DNA of 64,000 bases from Magicicada septendecula (taxonomy: Eukaryota; Arthropoda; Insecta; Hemiptera; Cicadidae), in NCBI GenBank assembly GCA_034769895.1, contig CM068373.1, forward strand, positions 18,271,967 to 18,335,966, read 5' to 3'. A program made the translations under genes and the position numbers. The notes beneath the pieces are model-generated. The model had not been told where the DNA came from. It did not search any database and worked only from the letters and a program-made list of their open reading frames with translations. This document shows, piece by piece, positions 19,934-31,212 of the stretch. Numbering within the stretch: the stretch's first letter is position 1; every line of letters starts with the position of its first letter.

Positions 19934-21144
19934 TTATCCACCATCATCATATAATAATCTAATATTAGGCCTACACATATTATTTATTATTGAATATATG
20001 ATATTATTACACTCAATATAATACTTATTTAATTTTGTATACCCTTCCACAATATCATAAGAATTATTCCTTATTATTTTGTCATATAACGTCTCATCAT
20101 AGAGTATGGTCCTGTCGCCCTTAGTATAATTTGTCATAATCAGGTAAATTAATAAGTCATTGTTATCAACATCACCTCCTACTACCTCAGTTTCAATACA
20201 AGGTAAGTACTTGCTATTATTATCACTTCTCTCTCCACCTAACCTTTCTACAAATTCTTCATAATTTCTATTCACCTTAAAATCTCTATCTCTCTCTTTC
20301 TCTCTCTCTCATCACAATACCTCTCACAACCCCACTGACCTATTTCATACCACGCAAAGGGTAACACAACGTTATCATGATCCATCTGGGCTTCTCCAAT
20401 GAACTCATGATACACGAAAGGGGACACTACAACCTTGCTGCACCACCTGTCAGGTGCACAAAAAGTCCAGGGACAGCTATTTGCAGACCTTGTGTCTTCC
20501 AAATACGCGCGTGAAGCCTTTTCTTCACCCACGACTACAACATTACCGGAAAAATTTACCCCCTGCAACCCCTCTACCAGTATATTCTTTCTCCACTTTC
20601 TCTCTGACTCATCAACACACACTAACATTCCATCATTATATTCTACTCCCTCTAAAATTTCATCATCACTATCAATATTCACACTATTATTTTCTAACAT
20701 CATATTCTTAATTATATCATTGTTATCACTTGTGAATTCATTATTCAAATCATCATTATTACTCACCTTGTTATTAATTCTTTCTTCCTTATTTTTCATC
20801 ATATTGTCACTGCTACTTACCTTCTTATTCCTTATTTGACTTAATTTCTCATCTAACCTTTTATTCACTTAGTCAAATTGTTTATCAAAATAACATGTTT
20901 GTCTCTTAATTTCGTTTTTTACTTCATAAAATTTTTCGTTAAACTTTACGCTCTGTTCATTGAATTTCTCATTAAAATTATTATTTATACTTTCAGACAT
21001 TGTTTTTATTAAGTTAAACATATCATCCACCGACAACTCTTTTATTCTAGTTGTCGTTGGAGTAGACTGTACTTCTACATTATTCATTATCATTGACTCT
21101 GTTTCTGTGTCATTCAAATTGACACTTTCATTATTGTCTGCCAT
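19934..21144 (-). pseudogene. gag-like protein of element E, broken
   Basis: Start chosen at the methionine of MADNNESVNL (21144), matching the short acidic N termini of the A, C and D proteins; an upstream in-frame ATG exists at 21183. Order: N-terminal VEVQSTP motif, coiled-coil rich in Asn/Glu/Lys, an in-frame stop at 20869-20871, then a second part with HDNVVLPFAW and CERYCDERER, a frameshift in a (GA)n coding tract near 20290, and a C-terminal part ending RLLYDDGG at the stop. HDNVVLPF is shared with element A. No CCHC zinc knuckle, protease or polymerase motif is seen. One nonsense and one frameshift mean it is inactive as it stands. Confidence 0.7.
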
Positions 21145-21330
21145 TTTAAGGAAAAAATTTTGTTTAAGTATCTTTTGTTTCAAATTGTTGCTTTATATAT
21201 CTCTAACCTACCAACAACATAACCTAACAATCACTATAACCTCTTACTCACGTGTTATGTTATATATTAATTCGACACCCACTCTGCTTCTGTTTGCTGG
21301 CTTATTTTATTAAATAGAACTTTATATAAA

Positions 21331-21350
21331 GTCCCTAGTTCGGTTCGCCA
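21331..21350 (-). other. Primer-binding site, element E
   Basis: Minus strand TGGCGAACCGAACTAGGGAC lies 1 nt after the 5' LTR. It resembles the Lys-tRNA primer site of element A with small differences; the tRNA cannot be named with certainty. Confidence 0.55.
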
Positions 21351-21351
21351 T

Positions 21352-22515
21352 TGTAACTTTTGTTTCTAATTTTTCTTTTTTATTAATAATCTTTATTATA
21401 CTTACCTTGTAATTCAAAACACACATCCGGTATACACATGTGGCGTTGTTGCCACACTACCTTTTCTTACTAAGGGCCAGGATACGTTATTAAGCGAGCA
21501 CAGAAACAGTTTGGGTGTTCGAAATAATAAGTCTAACAACATTTAGGTGAAATAAAACTTGTGGTTTAATATTTCTGAATTTCAATCATTAAAATTTACA
21601 AAACAACAACATGGAGTCGTGATCACAAAACAAAATGGCGGCTATGTACTTCCGCTATATTACAACTATGTCAATTTCAATTATTCATTTCTTTTATCTC
21701 CTGTATTTAATTTATAAACAAGAGCATCTCTACTAACTGCAGTTATCATTAATTTTACTTTACGTTTCTGTTTATATTATTACATAAACCAATGCCTCAT
21801 GGTTTTGCTTTGAGAGGCCGGCACTCATTCGCACGCATACATTCTCTCTCCCCATACATTAATTTATTTGTACATTGTGATTTAGAAATTATTTGAGCTC
21901 AGATAATAAAATTGATATGGTTATAAATTTTGACTTTCCTGAACTTAAGATGTCGCAGTTTCTCCTCAGACGTTCTCCATTGCCAGCAGGTGTTTCGCCA
22001 AACTTTAATGTTTGAGTCTGTTCCTTCACTGCACTGAATTTACTTTACATTTTCTTTGTTTGTTAGTTAATGGTACTTGCTACCTTTTTAATTACATTTT
22101 TGTACTGTTTAAACCACTTTGGCTGGCAATACTTTGCCAGCGAATTTTGTAGCGTGCTACTGCACTGAATGTAGGTTGAAGACTAGGGCGGATATTATGT
22201 TGTAAATTCGGCAGGTGGAAGGGATTAATCGTCATCACCCTTTTGTTCAGCGCTGATGACGGCATTGTTTTACATCACCGTTGTTACGTTGTCGTATTAT
22301 TTATGACGTTTTCGTATGGTTCGATTCTTGCTTTGTCTGAATATGTGTTGTATGTCACGTAGGCCAGTGACCTTGAAGTCGATTTGCTCTGGCAAACTGC
22401 GTTGTATTGTATACATTTGGGAAATTCTAACCTTATGTCTTTTAATACATTAAATCACAATAAATTAATTTTGCCTGTACCGACAAATTCCTACACAGTC
22501 CTATGTACCATTACA
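21352..22515 (-). repeat. LTR E, 5' copy, intact (1164 bp)
   Basis: Minus strand starts TGTAATGG and ends AGTTACA, followed by the primer site. It is the uninterrupted reference for the split copy at 15459-18760, showing both empty insertion sites. Minus-strand splice-donor-like aaggtaag lies near 21401, about 50 nt from the LTR 3' end. Confidence 0.85.
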
Positions 22516-22519
22516 GGCC

Positions 22520-23258
22520 CGTCTGTCTTCCAAGATTTTTTAATTCAGCCCTCAAGTGAAAAAGTTTGGAGACATCTGCACTATAACAATTCTACAGCTG
22601 CATAATTTATATATTAAGGTAACAACAAACTACTAAAAGTGCTTCATTCCTTAGCTATTATTTGTATATCACATGAAATATAACAATATTGTTAATTTTT
22701 TAAATATGACCTTAGTTTTAATAATGATCCATCGTTAAAGTCTAAATTATCACAAGTTCCATCATCATCATCTTCCACTTGAAGTTGTGATCTTGTACGC
22801 TTTATATGTGCAACTGTGAAGTGCCACCACTTATCTATCATGATACTGAGTATTTTATGCTAATCTGTGTTGTCAATTTGTGACTTTTTTGGCAGTTTGC
22901 GACTTGTCAAAGTATTTGATTGTTAATTGTAATGGTTTATGATTTGATCTGTCATAATTTTATGTTTTTGAATATTTCTGCATTGACCGAACTTGCATCG
23001 TTATCACTGACACAATCTGTATAATATCCTTATGGGAAGCTGCAGTTCTGTGATTTACGATTAACCACAGAACTTACAAGCTGTAATTATTTCATTCTGT
23101 ATACAGGGAAATGGGGTGAATTTAATTGACTTCTTATTCAAAGAAATGGTTTGAATATGTTACAATTATGAAGTAACATGTTCAAATAGAGTATCTTAAA
23201 TAATATTAATCATTAAAAAGTCATGAACTAAGTGTTCATTACCAAAGAATACCTACTA
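22520..23258. other. AT-rich spacer, no feature seen
   Basis: No recognisable gene or element boundary. Confidence 0.45.
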
Positions 23259-23903
23259 CAGTAGAGTAATTGGGACCAAACCAACCTCGAACTACCGAAA
23301 ACTCAAACTGTACAAAATGCCGGTATTATCTGGTGTTAGCAGATCTGCCGGCGCACTGAGCACCCCGCGCTGTGCCGGTAAACCACAACTGAGTTAGCCC
23401 TAATGTACTTTGCTTTCTACTCTGGAAAGTCTCTGTGTGATAATGTATGCTGGAAATTTATCTAAAAGGAATGTTATACAAAATCTCTAAACTGGTGTGC
23501 TGTGCATGTGGGTTTCGTTTACTAATTGTGAACATTCGCAATCAAAAGGAAAAGGAAAATCGACAACAAATCGTCATTCGTTTAATTAGGTTATATTCAT
23601 GAGGATTAAATAAAACTTCAGAAAGTTTTTCGTTAACACTCACAAATTTATTTTTTAAATGCACACACTAAAATTTAAAATGACACAGTAACTTTAAAAT
23701 TGTACTGTATGTATATTTGAAAACAAAATACTTTGTATGAAACCTATGTTTTAAAAAATAAACCAATAGTGTTTTTGTTTTTGAGTTGACGATCTTTTTA
23801 TGGTACTAATATTCTGCCATTTTCGGACTACATAATATTTTTCTAGCGGAGTACCTCAAACTATCTCGGGGTACTCGAACCTCGAACTACCGAGACTCTA
23901 CTG
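23259..23903. mobile_element. Tigger/pogo-like MITE (645 bp, TA target)
   Basis: Both ends start cagtagagt in inverted orientation; inner segments aacctcgaactaccg (left) and cgaacctcgaactaccgag (right) are subterminal repeats. TA flanks both sides (23257-23258, 23904-23905). No transposase frame; probably a decayed non-autonomous copy. Confidence 0.65.
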
Positions 23904-23905
23904 TA

Positions 23906-24329
23906 CTTATCCATCCATCATGATGCATGGCCCAGAGTAATGTTACAGTGCAACACAAAGTCATTTATAAATGTTTAGCTAACTTTTCCAAGGAACAAAA
24001 TTTCACATTCATTTTTTTGTTTTTGAACAGCACATTCCTTATCACGACAAGAAATGCTTAACCTTTTTGGTGCTCTAAGTGAGTATAGTCATGAAATTTT
24101 TACATTCCTGATGTGATCAAGTAAAATCCCATGTCCTTTTTTAATTGGTAAAATAGTTCAAGATGGATTTGTTTGCAGGTCTGTAATTCACTGTATATGC
24201 ATTGTACACAAGGTGACTGTGAGTTGGTTATCCTGATATTTGTACAGTCAAATTACAATGTAAGATTATGGTTTTCCTTAGTGTGCATTGTTGTTTGTGC
24301 TTGTGTGTGTACACTGTCATGAAAATGTC
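23906..24329. other. Spacer, no feature seen
   Basis: AT-rich, no recognisable gene. Confidence 0.4.
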
Positions 24330-25390
24330 TGAGTTGGAATAAAACAAACAAACATCAATTTCTGGTGAAACTGGGCAAGAATGGGAGTGAAATATGGGAA
24401 ATGTTAGTGCAGGTGTACAGCGAGAACGCCATGGAGAAACCAGCGCTGTACAAATGGATTAAACAGTTTTCTGAGGGGAGGGAACAAGTGACTGATGAAG
24501 GAAGGGTAGGGCGGCCAGTAATAAGTCAAATGGACGAAAACATTGCCAAAACTTGTCAAATTGTGTGTGCAAATCGGTGACTGACCATGAGATCCATAGC
24601 AGACCAAGTGAACATTGATAGGGGAACTGTGCGGAAAGTATTAACTGAAGACCTTGGCATGCGCAAGGTGTGTGCCAAAATGGTCCCAAAGGACCTCACC
24701 GATGGACAAAAACAAAGGAGGGTTGAACTGTGGAGGGAAGATGATGTTTTGAGCCGAATAATCACAGGTGATGAAACCAGGATCTTCACATATGACCCTG
24801 AAACAAAGCAACAAAGTGCCTAATGGAAGTCAGCTGATTCTCCACGACCAAAAAAGTTCTGTCAATAAAAATCAAAATGTTGTTGATACCCTTCTTTGAT
24901 TTCCAAGGGATTGTTTGCTATGAATTTCTCCACCAGGGCAAACAGTTAACCAAGTGTACTATTTGGGAATGCTGCAAAGGTTGTGTGAAAAAGTGAGATG
25001 CAAACAACCGGAACTTTATGCCAACAATTCATGGCTCATACATCACAACAATGCACCTGCACACACGGCACTGTCTGTTGAGGAGTTTTTGGCCAGCAAA
25101 CAAATATCTGGTAGACCACCCGCCATACTCACCTGACCTTGGCCCCCAATGATTTCTTTCTTTACCCGAAGATCAAAGAAGTTTTGAAAGGAAGGCATTT
25201 TGATGATATTGAGGGCTCTATGGCTAATATGACGGCAGCTCCGAAGGCCATTTCAGAAAAAGAGTTCCAAAATTGCTTCGAAGAGGCAATCGGTGCTTCG
25301 TAGGCGCTGGCATCGGTATATAGCTTCCCAAAGGGAGTACTTTGAAGGTAACCATAGTGGTATTCAGCAATAAAGTATGTATGTAGCACA
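24330..25390 (+). pseudogene. mariner transposase pseudogene
   Basis: N-terminal helix-turn-helix part: LVKLGKNGSEIWEML, then YKWIKQFSEGRE, GRVGRP and an in-frame TGA near 24580. Second part: MRSIADQVNIDRGTVRKVL, MRKVCAKMVPKDLT, and the first catalytic Asp in ITGDETRIFTYDPE. After more stops and frameshifts: SWLIHHNNAPAHTAL, where the usual second Asp (HDNAPAH) is Asn, and GPNDFFLYPKIK with the third Asp. This order is the D,D34D transposase of mariner elements. Nonsense, frameshifts and the Asp-to-Asn change make it dead. Terminal repeats were not identified. Confidence 0.85.
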
Positions 25391-25589
25391 TTTTCTAGGA
25401 TGAGTTGTGAACTTAATTGTCAGACCTTATGCAAAAAGCATTTACATACTTCAAAATATATATTTGTTGATATCTACACTGGGCTTGGGAGAAACAAATT
25501 ATGTAAAAACTAAATGAGGTCAGCAACAGGTGCCCACATGCTTATGGCAGATATAACACACCAAGTCACTGTTCATGTAATACGAGGGG

Positions 25590-26330
25590 CATTTCATTAA
25601 TAATGCACAGGTTGGCAGTACTGCAGATTGGATGACGCAACAACAGTAAAAATTACGTCAGTTCCAGTTGAAGGCTTGAGGCTGAAGCATGTCTGTTGTT
25701 TCTTGCACAGCATAATCTTTGTTTAAATAACAACAGCTAGAAATGGAGCCTGCACAGGTCTCGGGTACTGTGACTGTTGAAGATTGAAGGTCGCACATTA
25801 AGATCAGAACTATACATGGGAAAACCTCCACAGAAGTCCACAGTGTTTTATGTGAAGTTTGTGGTGAGTTCATAGTGGACCGTAGTTCAGTTTCTCGTTG
25901 GGCTAATCATTTTCATGGTGTGTAAGCATTGACAATGAGAGAATGATCCAATATCAGGAGGACCGAAATCATCAACAGATGAACGAAGTGTGAAACTTGT
26001 AGAAGATACTCTTGAAGAACATCATCATGCGACATGTGAGGAGCTTTCTGAAGCCACAGGGATTCCATCAACATCAGTATTCCATATTCTGAGAAATTAT
26101 TTTAAAAAGAGAAAAATTTTTGCGCGATGGGTCCCTCACTGCTTGCTGCTGAACAGAAGCAGAAATGCCTAAACATTGCAACCTTGCTGAAACAGATACA
26201 GAAACTGGGGTACATATTCAAGCCATTTGGGTCATTGACACAATTGACTATCATTGTTATTATTAATTCTAAAGATACGTGTGACATTAGTTTTCTTGAA
26301 ATGACTTTTATCGTATTGCATTAAAAAAAA
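25590..26330 (+). pseudogene. Second mariner relic, N-terminal part
   Basis: Opens with a mariner-like end (acgaggggcatttcattaat, about 25582) and encodes in shifting frames SVSRWANHFHG, then DERSVKLVEDTL, EELSEATGIPSTSVFHIL, FARWVPH and LLAAEQKQKCLNIA: the paired-like DNA-binding region and linker of mariner transposases. At least two frameshifts; the catalytic domain is missing. It belongs to a different mariner lineage from the preceding copy, judging by the divergent sequence. Confidence 0.7.
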
Positions 26331-27097
26331 AAACTGGTCAATCTGTTAATACGTACTTGTTAATATTATTAAGCTCTTGTTTCTATTATTGTACTATTAT
26401 AACAGTTATATGCTTTGTGACAACTTATTTTCATGGAAAAATTGAATACGAACTTTTCATATAAAATTCTATGCCACTAGATGCTACAATGTTTCCATAA
26501 ATGTCAGCTAATTCACTGATCAACAATGATTTTATTAAATGCTAAATTTTGGTAATTCTTATGTATTTTTGGTGCTGATTCTGAATATGTAGTCAGAATT
26601 TCTCTATCAGCTTCAGTTTTTTTGTAACTGCCCTTTTTATTTTTCAGTAAGTACCATGCATGAACTCCATATCCATAAAATTTTGTGAACTTAAATACTA
26701 TCAACTAAATAGCTTTGGTTTATTTATTGGAGCAACTAAATTGATAAGTCAAATATAATTGTTTGGGTTAGTGAATAGTCATCATTATTTATTTATTATT
26801 GTTACTTACACACTAATCAAAACCAAGAATGTATGATTCATCTCTCCTATTTTCTTCTTAATGTAAACATTTCATCCATTAGTCATAATTAACACTTAAT
26901 TAATCATCAGTCAGAATTAAATGACCTCATTCGTGATCTAAATTTATCAGAGAGTCAAGCAGAAATACTGGCATCAAGATTGAAATGATGGAATCTTTTA
27001 TAGCAAAATACTAAAATAAGTGTTTTCCATGACAGGCAGTCTGAATTTGAACATTTCTTCCCCCAGCACGAGAACTTAGTGTACTGCAATGACACGG
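26331..27097. other. AT-rich spacer, no feature seen
   Basis: No recognisable gene. Ends at the LTR A boundary, where the 4 bases before the LTR (acgg) would be the left target duplication of the array. Confidence 0.4.
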
Positions 27098-28091
27098 TGT
27101 AACGGTACAGAATCGAGGGGATTTATTTCATTCTTGTATCAATGGTAATAATGGGAAATCGCCCAGACAGAGTTTCAGTTTTAATAAACAGAGTGTACTT
27201 TTGGAACACCCAGTTGTCAATTTGTCCAGTACGCCCGGCAACATACCTCGAAAGCTGGAGCATCGGAATGTGTCCGAGTGCGCGGATGCCCGTTCTGACA
27301 GAGTGAAGATCACGTATGATTTCCCTGGTCGCCGGCAGCGAGTCTACGATAAATAGCGTTAGCCAATGAAAACGCAAGTTGCCGCTCTCAGGATGCTGAG
27401 GGCCATATTGAAAACGAACCACTTAGCGTCATCCAGCGGAACCGGCCGGTTCAGTGTAATAAAGCTCGCGAGCCAAAAATAAAATAAAATTGTTACGAAT
27501 GTGAACAGAATACAAATAAAAATGGTGTAAAGTAATAATCAAACAATGAAACATTAACAAATCGTCAGTGGTCAAAATTTAACACATGAAAACATATTTC
27601 GGAACAACCTAGTGAACAAAAAATGGACTGATTTCAACACGTGCTCTTCATGGACACAACCAAAGGGTAGTAACTGCATAATTTAAATAAAAATGAATAT
27701 AAAAAATCAAAGAAAGCGCTAAATCAAAAGAGGGGGAAAAGTGTGAAAGAGAGAGTGTATGAGCAAAGCACTGGATTACCTTATAATACCTAGAATGTAG
27801 TTATTTGGATAAGCATTGTTAATTCTTTTTGTAAAATAAGTTGACAAAGAAACTTGTTCTTTGTACAAGAAAAAAGCAGAGTAAAAGTAACTTTTCATGT
27901 GAAATGGTGTTAATAAATCAATTGGTTAAATGCTAACAATGAGAGTATAGTTCATTAAACAACATGAACCCAAAATCACACTTATAGGTCACGAGTTCGT
28001 GTGAACGATCCTGGACCCGATAAAGGTAAGAATTTTGGAACATGTTTATTTTTTATTAATTATGATATTTGCAATTAAATGTAGCTTCACA
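27098..28091 (+). repeat. LTR A, unit 1 (994 bp)
   Basis: TGTAACGG...CTTCACA. Contains a GC-richer promoter-like part, gagggccatattg (GCCAT-type site), an AATAAA signal (cagtgtaataaagctcgcga), an agcactggattacctt block and a splice-donor-like aaaggtaag at 28022-28030. It differs from the other three LTR A copies at more positions than they differ from each other, so it is the outlying copy. Confidence 0.9.
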
Positions 28092-28093
28092 AT

Positions 28094-28111
28094 TGGCACC
28101 CGAACAGGGAC
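28094..28111 (+). other. Primer-binding site, unit 1
   Basis: TGGCACCCGAACAGGGAC. The consensus of the four units, TGGCGCCCGAACAGGGAC, is fully complementary to the 3' end of a Lys(UUU)-type tRNA, the standard primer of several retroelements. Confidence 0.75.
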
Positions 28112-28285
28112 AGTTTTTACAAATTCAATTTTGTACAGACCACGCTTACTCGTGAGTGTAAGATGTGATTTGGAGGTTAAGTTGTAGTACATATAAATTA
28201 CGTACATAAAATGATGTTAGGTTAAGTGAGTGGTAAAATAATAGTAAGTGTGAGTTTTTGTTAGTATACGAAAATTTTATAAAAT

Positions 28286-29729
28286 ATGGAGAATAAAATA
28301 AATGAGACTGACATAATTGTCGGCGATGAAGCCGAAAATAAGTCGATGTTTGAAAACAAAGAAAGTATGTTGACTGAGTCGGCTGATAGAAGCAACTCAG
28401 GAATTCAAACAAATGGAATGATAAGTGAAAGTAATTTTGACGAATCAAAAACAATGAATGAAGTTGAAATTCATTCAACACCTATTTCAATTAATCAAAA
28501 TAAAAAAGCTGATGACAGTGTTATGTTAAAAGATTTGTGTAGTATAATATGTAGTATGAAAGAAAGTTCAGAAAAGCGACACAATGAAGTAAATAAATTG
28601 AAAGAATATAATAAAGAAGTAAAGAGTGATTTCGATAAAATAAATAGTCGTTTCGATGTCAATGATACTAAAATGGATAGTCGTTTTGATGAAATGAATA
28701 CACAAAATGTTAAATTTGAAATTAATATGAATAAACGTCTGATTGAGATTGACGAACGTTTAACGACATTTAAGGAACAAGTAATAGAATCAATAGAGGA
28801 ACAGATCAAAAGTAAAGTAACTCAGATAGTTAATAAGAAGGTAAATGACAGTGGTAGCGATATGACGAATAATAACGAGGTAAGTGGTAATTATAGTAAT
28901 GAGTTACAAGTAATAGCAAAATAGAAAGTGATAACAGCGAAATAATTAAAAATGTGTTAGAGAGTAAAGTGAATAATAATAGTGGCGATGAAGTTTTAGT
29001 GGAAATAGAAAGTAGTGATGAGAAAGAGTGTGATGAGAGGTTAGGTTGGCGAAGGGCAAATTTTCCCAGTTGTTTAAGTGGAGTAAAGACTCCGCTAGTG
29101 AGTTATGAGGACAAGGTTTCCTCCAGTAGTTATGTGAGAGACGAGGTGTCTCTAAGTAGGTCCCCTATGTATCATGAGTTCCCTGGAAGAGCCAGGATGT
29201 GTCATGATAACGTTGTGTTGCCTTTTGTGTGGATTGAGAGAGAAAAAGTGAAATGGTGTTATGATGAGAGGTATTGTGAGAGAGTGGTAGAATTATTCAC
29301 ATTGAGAGAGAGAGAGAGAATATTATTTGATGTTACTAGAAGTTAGAAAGAACTATTAGAGAAAATAAAGAGAGAAAATTAGTAATATTGTAGACTTACC
29401 TTGTTGTGAGAATGGTGATAATTACATTGAAAGCTTACCTGTACATATGCGAGGAATATTAATAGTAGATGATGCTGAAAATAAGGAGAGGGTAAAATGC
29501 TTCACTGAGACGTAATAATACTGACAGTGACAAGACCAGAATTAATGATGTAGACAGGTTATATGATTTGATAATAATGTGGGATAGTCCAGTAGATTAT
29601 TATGGGGGTATAAAGGAACAATTTGAAATATTGAAGAGTTATTATATAAATAATAATAATGTAATGAGTGTAAGTAAAGATGAAAATTGCTATGTGAAAA
29701 TCAGACTAATTTTCGATGATGGTGGTTAG
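28286..29729 (+). pseudogene. gag-like protein of element A, unit 1, frameshifted
   Basis: ATG at 28286 opens a 212-residue frame: acidic N terminus, a SGIQTNG segment, VEIHSTP motif and a long coiled coil (about residues 75-185, heptad-like RFDxNDTKMDSRFDEMN). A stop at 28922 is followed by a second frame (28954-29346) with ECDERLGWRRANFPSC, YHEFPGRARMCHDNVVLPF and KWCYDERYCE, then (GA)8 and another frame change, and finally a frame ending RLIFDDGG at 29729. The same first frameshift is present in all four units, so it predates amplification or is a programmed shift. No zinc knuckle and no enzyme domain. Probable role: structural protein or RNA-binding particle protein (inference). Confidence 0.75.
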
Positions 29730-29924
29730 AAACAGTGAATGAACATTTAATTAGTTTGTGGTAATTACTTGGCTAACTTATGTAATGAGCTGTGGTAAAC
29801 AATAAAGTAATATGACGAAAAATTGTAGATAAATTTGTAGTGAGGTTAATTGTGTTTGTGTAATAGGTTATATTATACTCGGTAGTTTATGTAAACAATG
29901 TATGTATGCAAGGGGAATTGATTT

Positions 29925-29955
<31 letters not shown>

Positions 29956-30085
29956 TTTTACCAGACGAAATAAATAACGGGAGTAATTGCAAAGTTTATT
30001 GTAATTGTAATTGTTTTGGAATATTGTAATGAAAAACTTAGTGTTTTAAAAAACTGATTGAATTAGATAAAATTGAGATGAATTA
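29730..30085 (+). other. Non-coding internal segment, unit 1, with (ATA)n
   Basis: AT-rich leader to the solo LTR B. Contains a trinucleotide run (ata)n near 29930-29955 that is longer than in units 2-4. No coding feature. Confidence 0.6.
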
Positions 30086-30089
30086 ATTA

Positions 30090-31208
30090 TGTAACGGCAC
30101 AAAAAGGGGAAACAAAATTTTAAAATGTGATTTGAATATTTTATGTCGCCCAAGTGTAGCGTCGAGACGGATGTGAATTGGCATTGGAATGTGCAGTTTG
30201 CAAAGAGGGAGCGCCCGCGCTTTCAACCGCGTACACAGTCGGCCAAGTTTCTTATGCTAACTGCACGAACTGGTACATTCTTTCTGGCCCGGCACGCGGA
30301 AAACAAAGACAGTCGACGATTAACATCTGAAAACAGCGGACACCAGTGCATCGCCGCCCGGGCAAAGTTTTATCTATTATTAAAAATGGGAAAGTAGTTC
30401 AAAGCAGTCAACAAGGCAATTATAACTCGACCGGGTGAACACACAGGCTCGTGAGCCTAAAACTTTATTTTATACTTTCAAAATTTTATAATGTGATTGA
30501 ATAAAAAAACACGGAGTTATACAAAACGTGTGAGTTCAGTTTAACAATAACTTAAAATGAATTAGAGGTACGAACAATTACAATTTGGTGACGCAAAAAA
30601 TAAAAGGTTGGAGAAATAATGTGATACAATAGTGCAACTGTAATAAATCGTTAGTACTCAAAATTAACAGTGAGAAATATTCGGACAAAAGTGAACAAAA
30701 TTTGTGGAGATCAACAAGTGACCTGCAGGGACGCCGATACCACGTAACCGTATATCAAACAAATTAATTATGAGAATTTAAATAAAAAAGTGCTTAATTA
30801 AATATGGTATGTGTGTGAATGAGAATGTGCAGATACTGGGCTGTCTTATCTATAGATATAAGAAAGAAATATTTAAGCTAACTAGAGTAGGAAAGCTATA
30901 TTAAATTTCCGATGTAACATTAGTATCAGTATTTGTTCAAAGAAAAAATAAAGATGGAAAGTAAGAAATTTGAAAAGAGAGAATATAAAGAAATGTATTA
31001 AAAAGAATAAATCCATTACATTATTTCACTTGATATATATGTGTTAGAATAATCATTTCAAGTACCTAATTTCATTTTCTGTGTTGGTAAATTCGCTATA
31101 CGAAATAGGGTTACACCACTAGACGATCTGGCCAGAGAGTTGACAAATAAAAGGTAAGTGGGAGTTTGAGATCATTTAATAATTATTTAATAAAATTAAT
31201 AAAACACA
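30090..31208 (+). mobile_element. Solo LTR B in unit 1, TSD ATTA
   Basis: TGTAACGG...AAAACACA (1119 bp) flanked by ATTA at 30086-30089 and 31209-31212. No primer site follows, so it is a solo LTR that landed in the internal region of element A before the array formed (all units carry it). It is related to solo LTR G and shares with LTR C the segment before the splice-donor-like aaaggtaagt (31150-31159). An 84-codon frame at its start has no family match. Confidence 0.8.
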
Positions 31209-31212
31209 ATTA

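Larger units (their letters stand above)
15459..22515 (-). mobile_element. LTR element E, non-autonomous, TSD GGCC
   Basis: Perfect 4-bp duplications GGCC lie at 15455-15458 and 22516-22519. On the minus strand the order is 5' LTR (22515-21352), primer site, gag-like ORF (broken), about 1.1 kb of non-coding sequence, 3' hairpin and polypurine tract, 3' LTR (18760-15459). The 3' LTR was later invaded by a PLE and a family F LTR. Without these insertions the element would be about 4.9 kb. No protease, reverse transcriptase or integrase is present, so it depended on enzymes supplied elsewhere. Confidence 0.85.

Noticed and set aside
28094-28111. A true tRNA gene at the Lys-type primer site
   Set aside because: Only the 18-nt primer complement is present; no cloverleaf surrounds it.
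28495-28809. Hydrophobic-looking minus frames opposite the gag coiled coils (also at 33999, 47007, 59846)
   Set aside because: Antisense shadows of the Lys/Asn/Glu-rich coiled coil, which reads as Phe/Leu/Ile/Ser on the other strand.
30143-30397. 84-codon frame at the start of solo LTR B in units 1, 3 and 4
   Set aside because: Unit 2 has a 1-bp deletion in it with no other sign of decay, and no protein motif is present; it is LTR promoter sequence.
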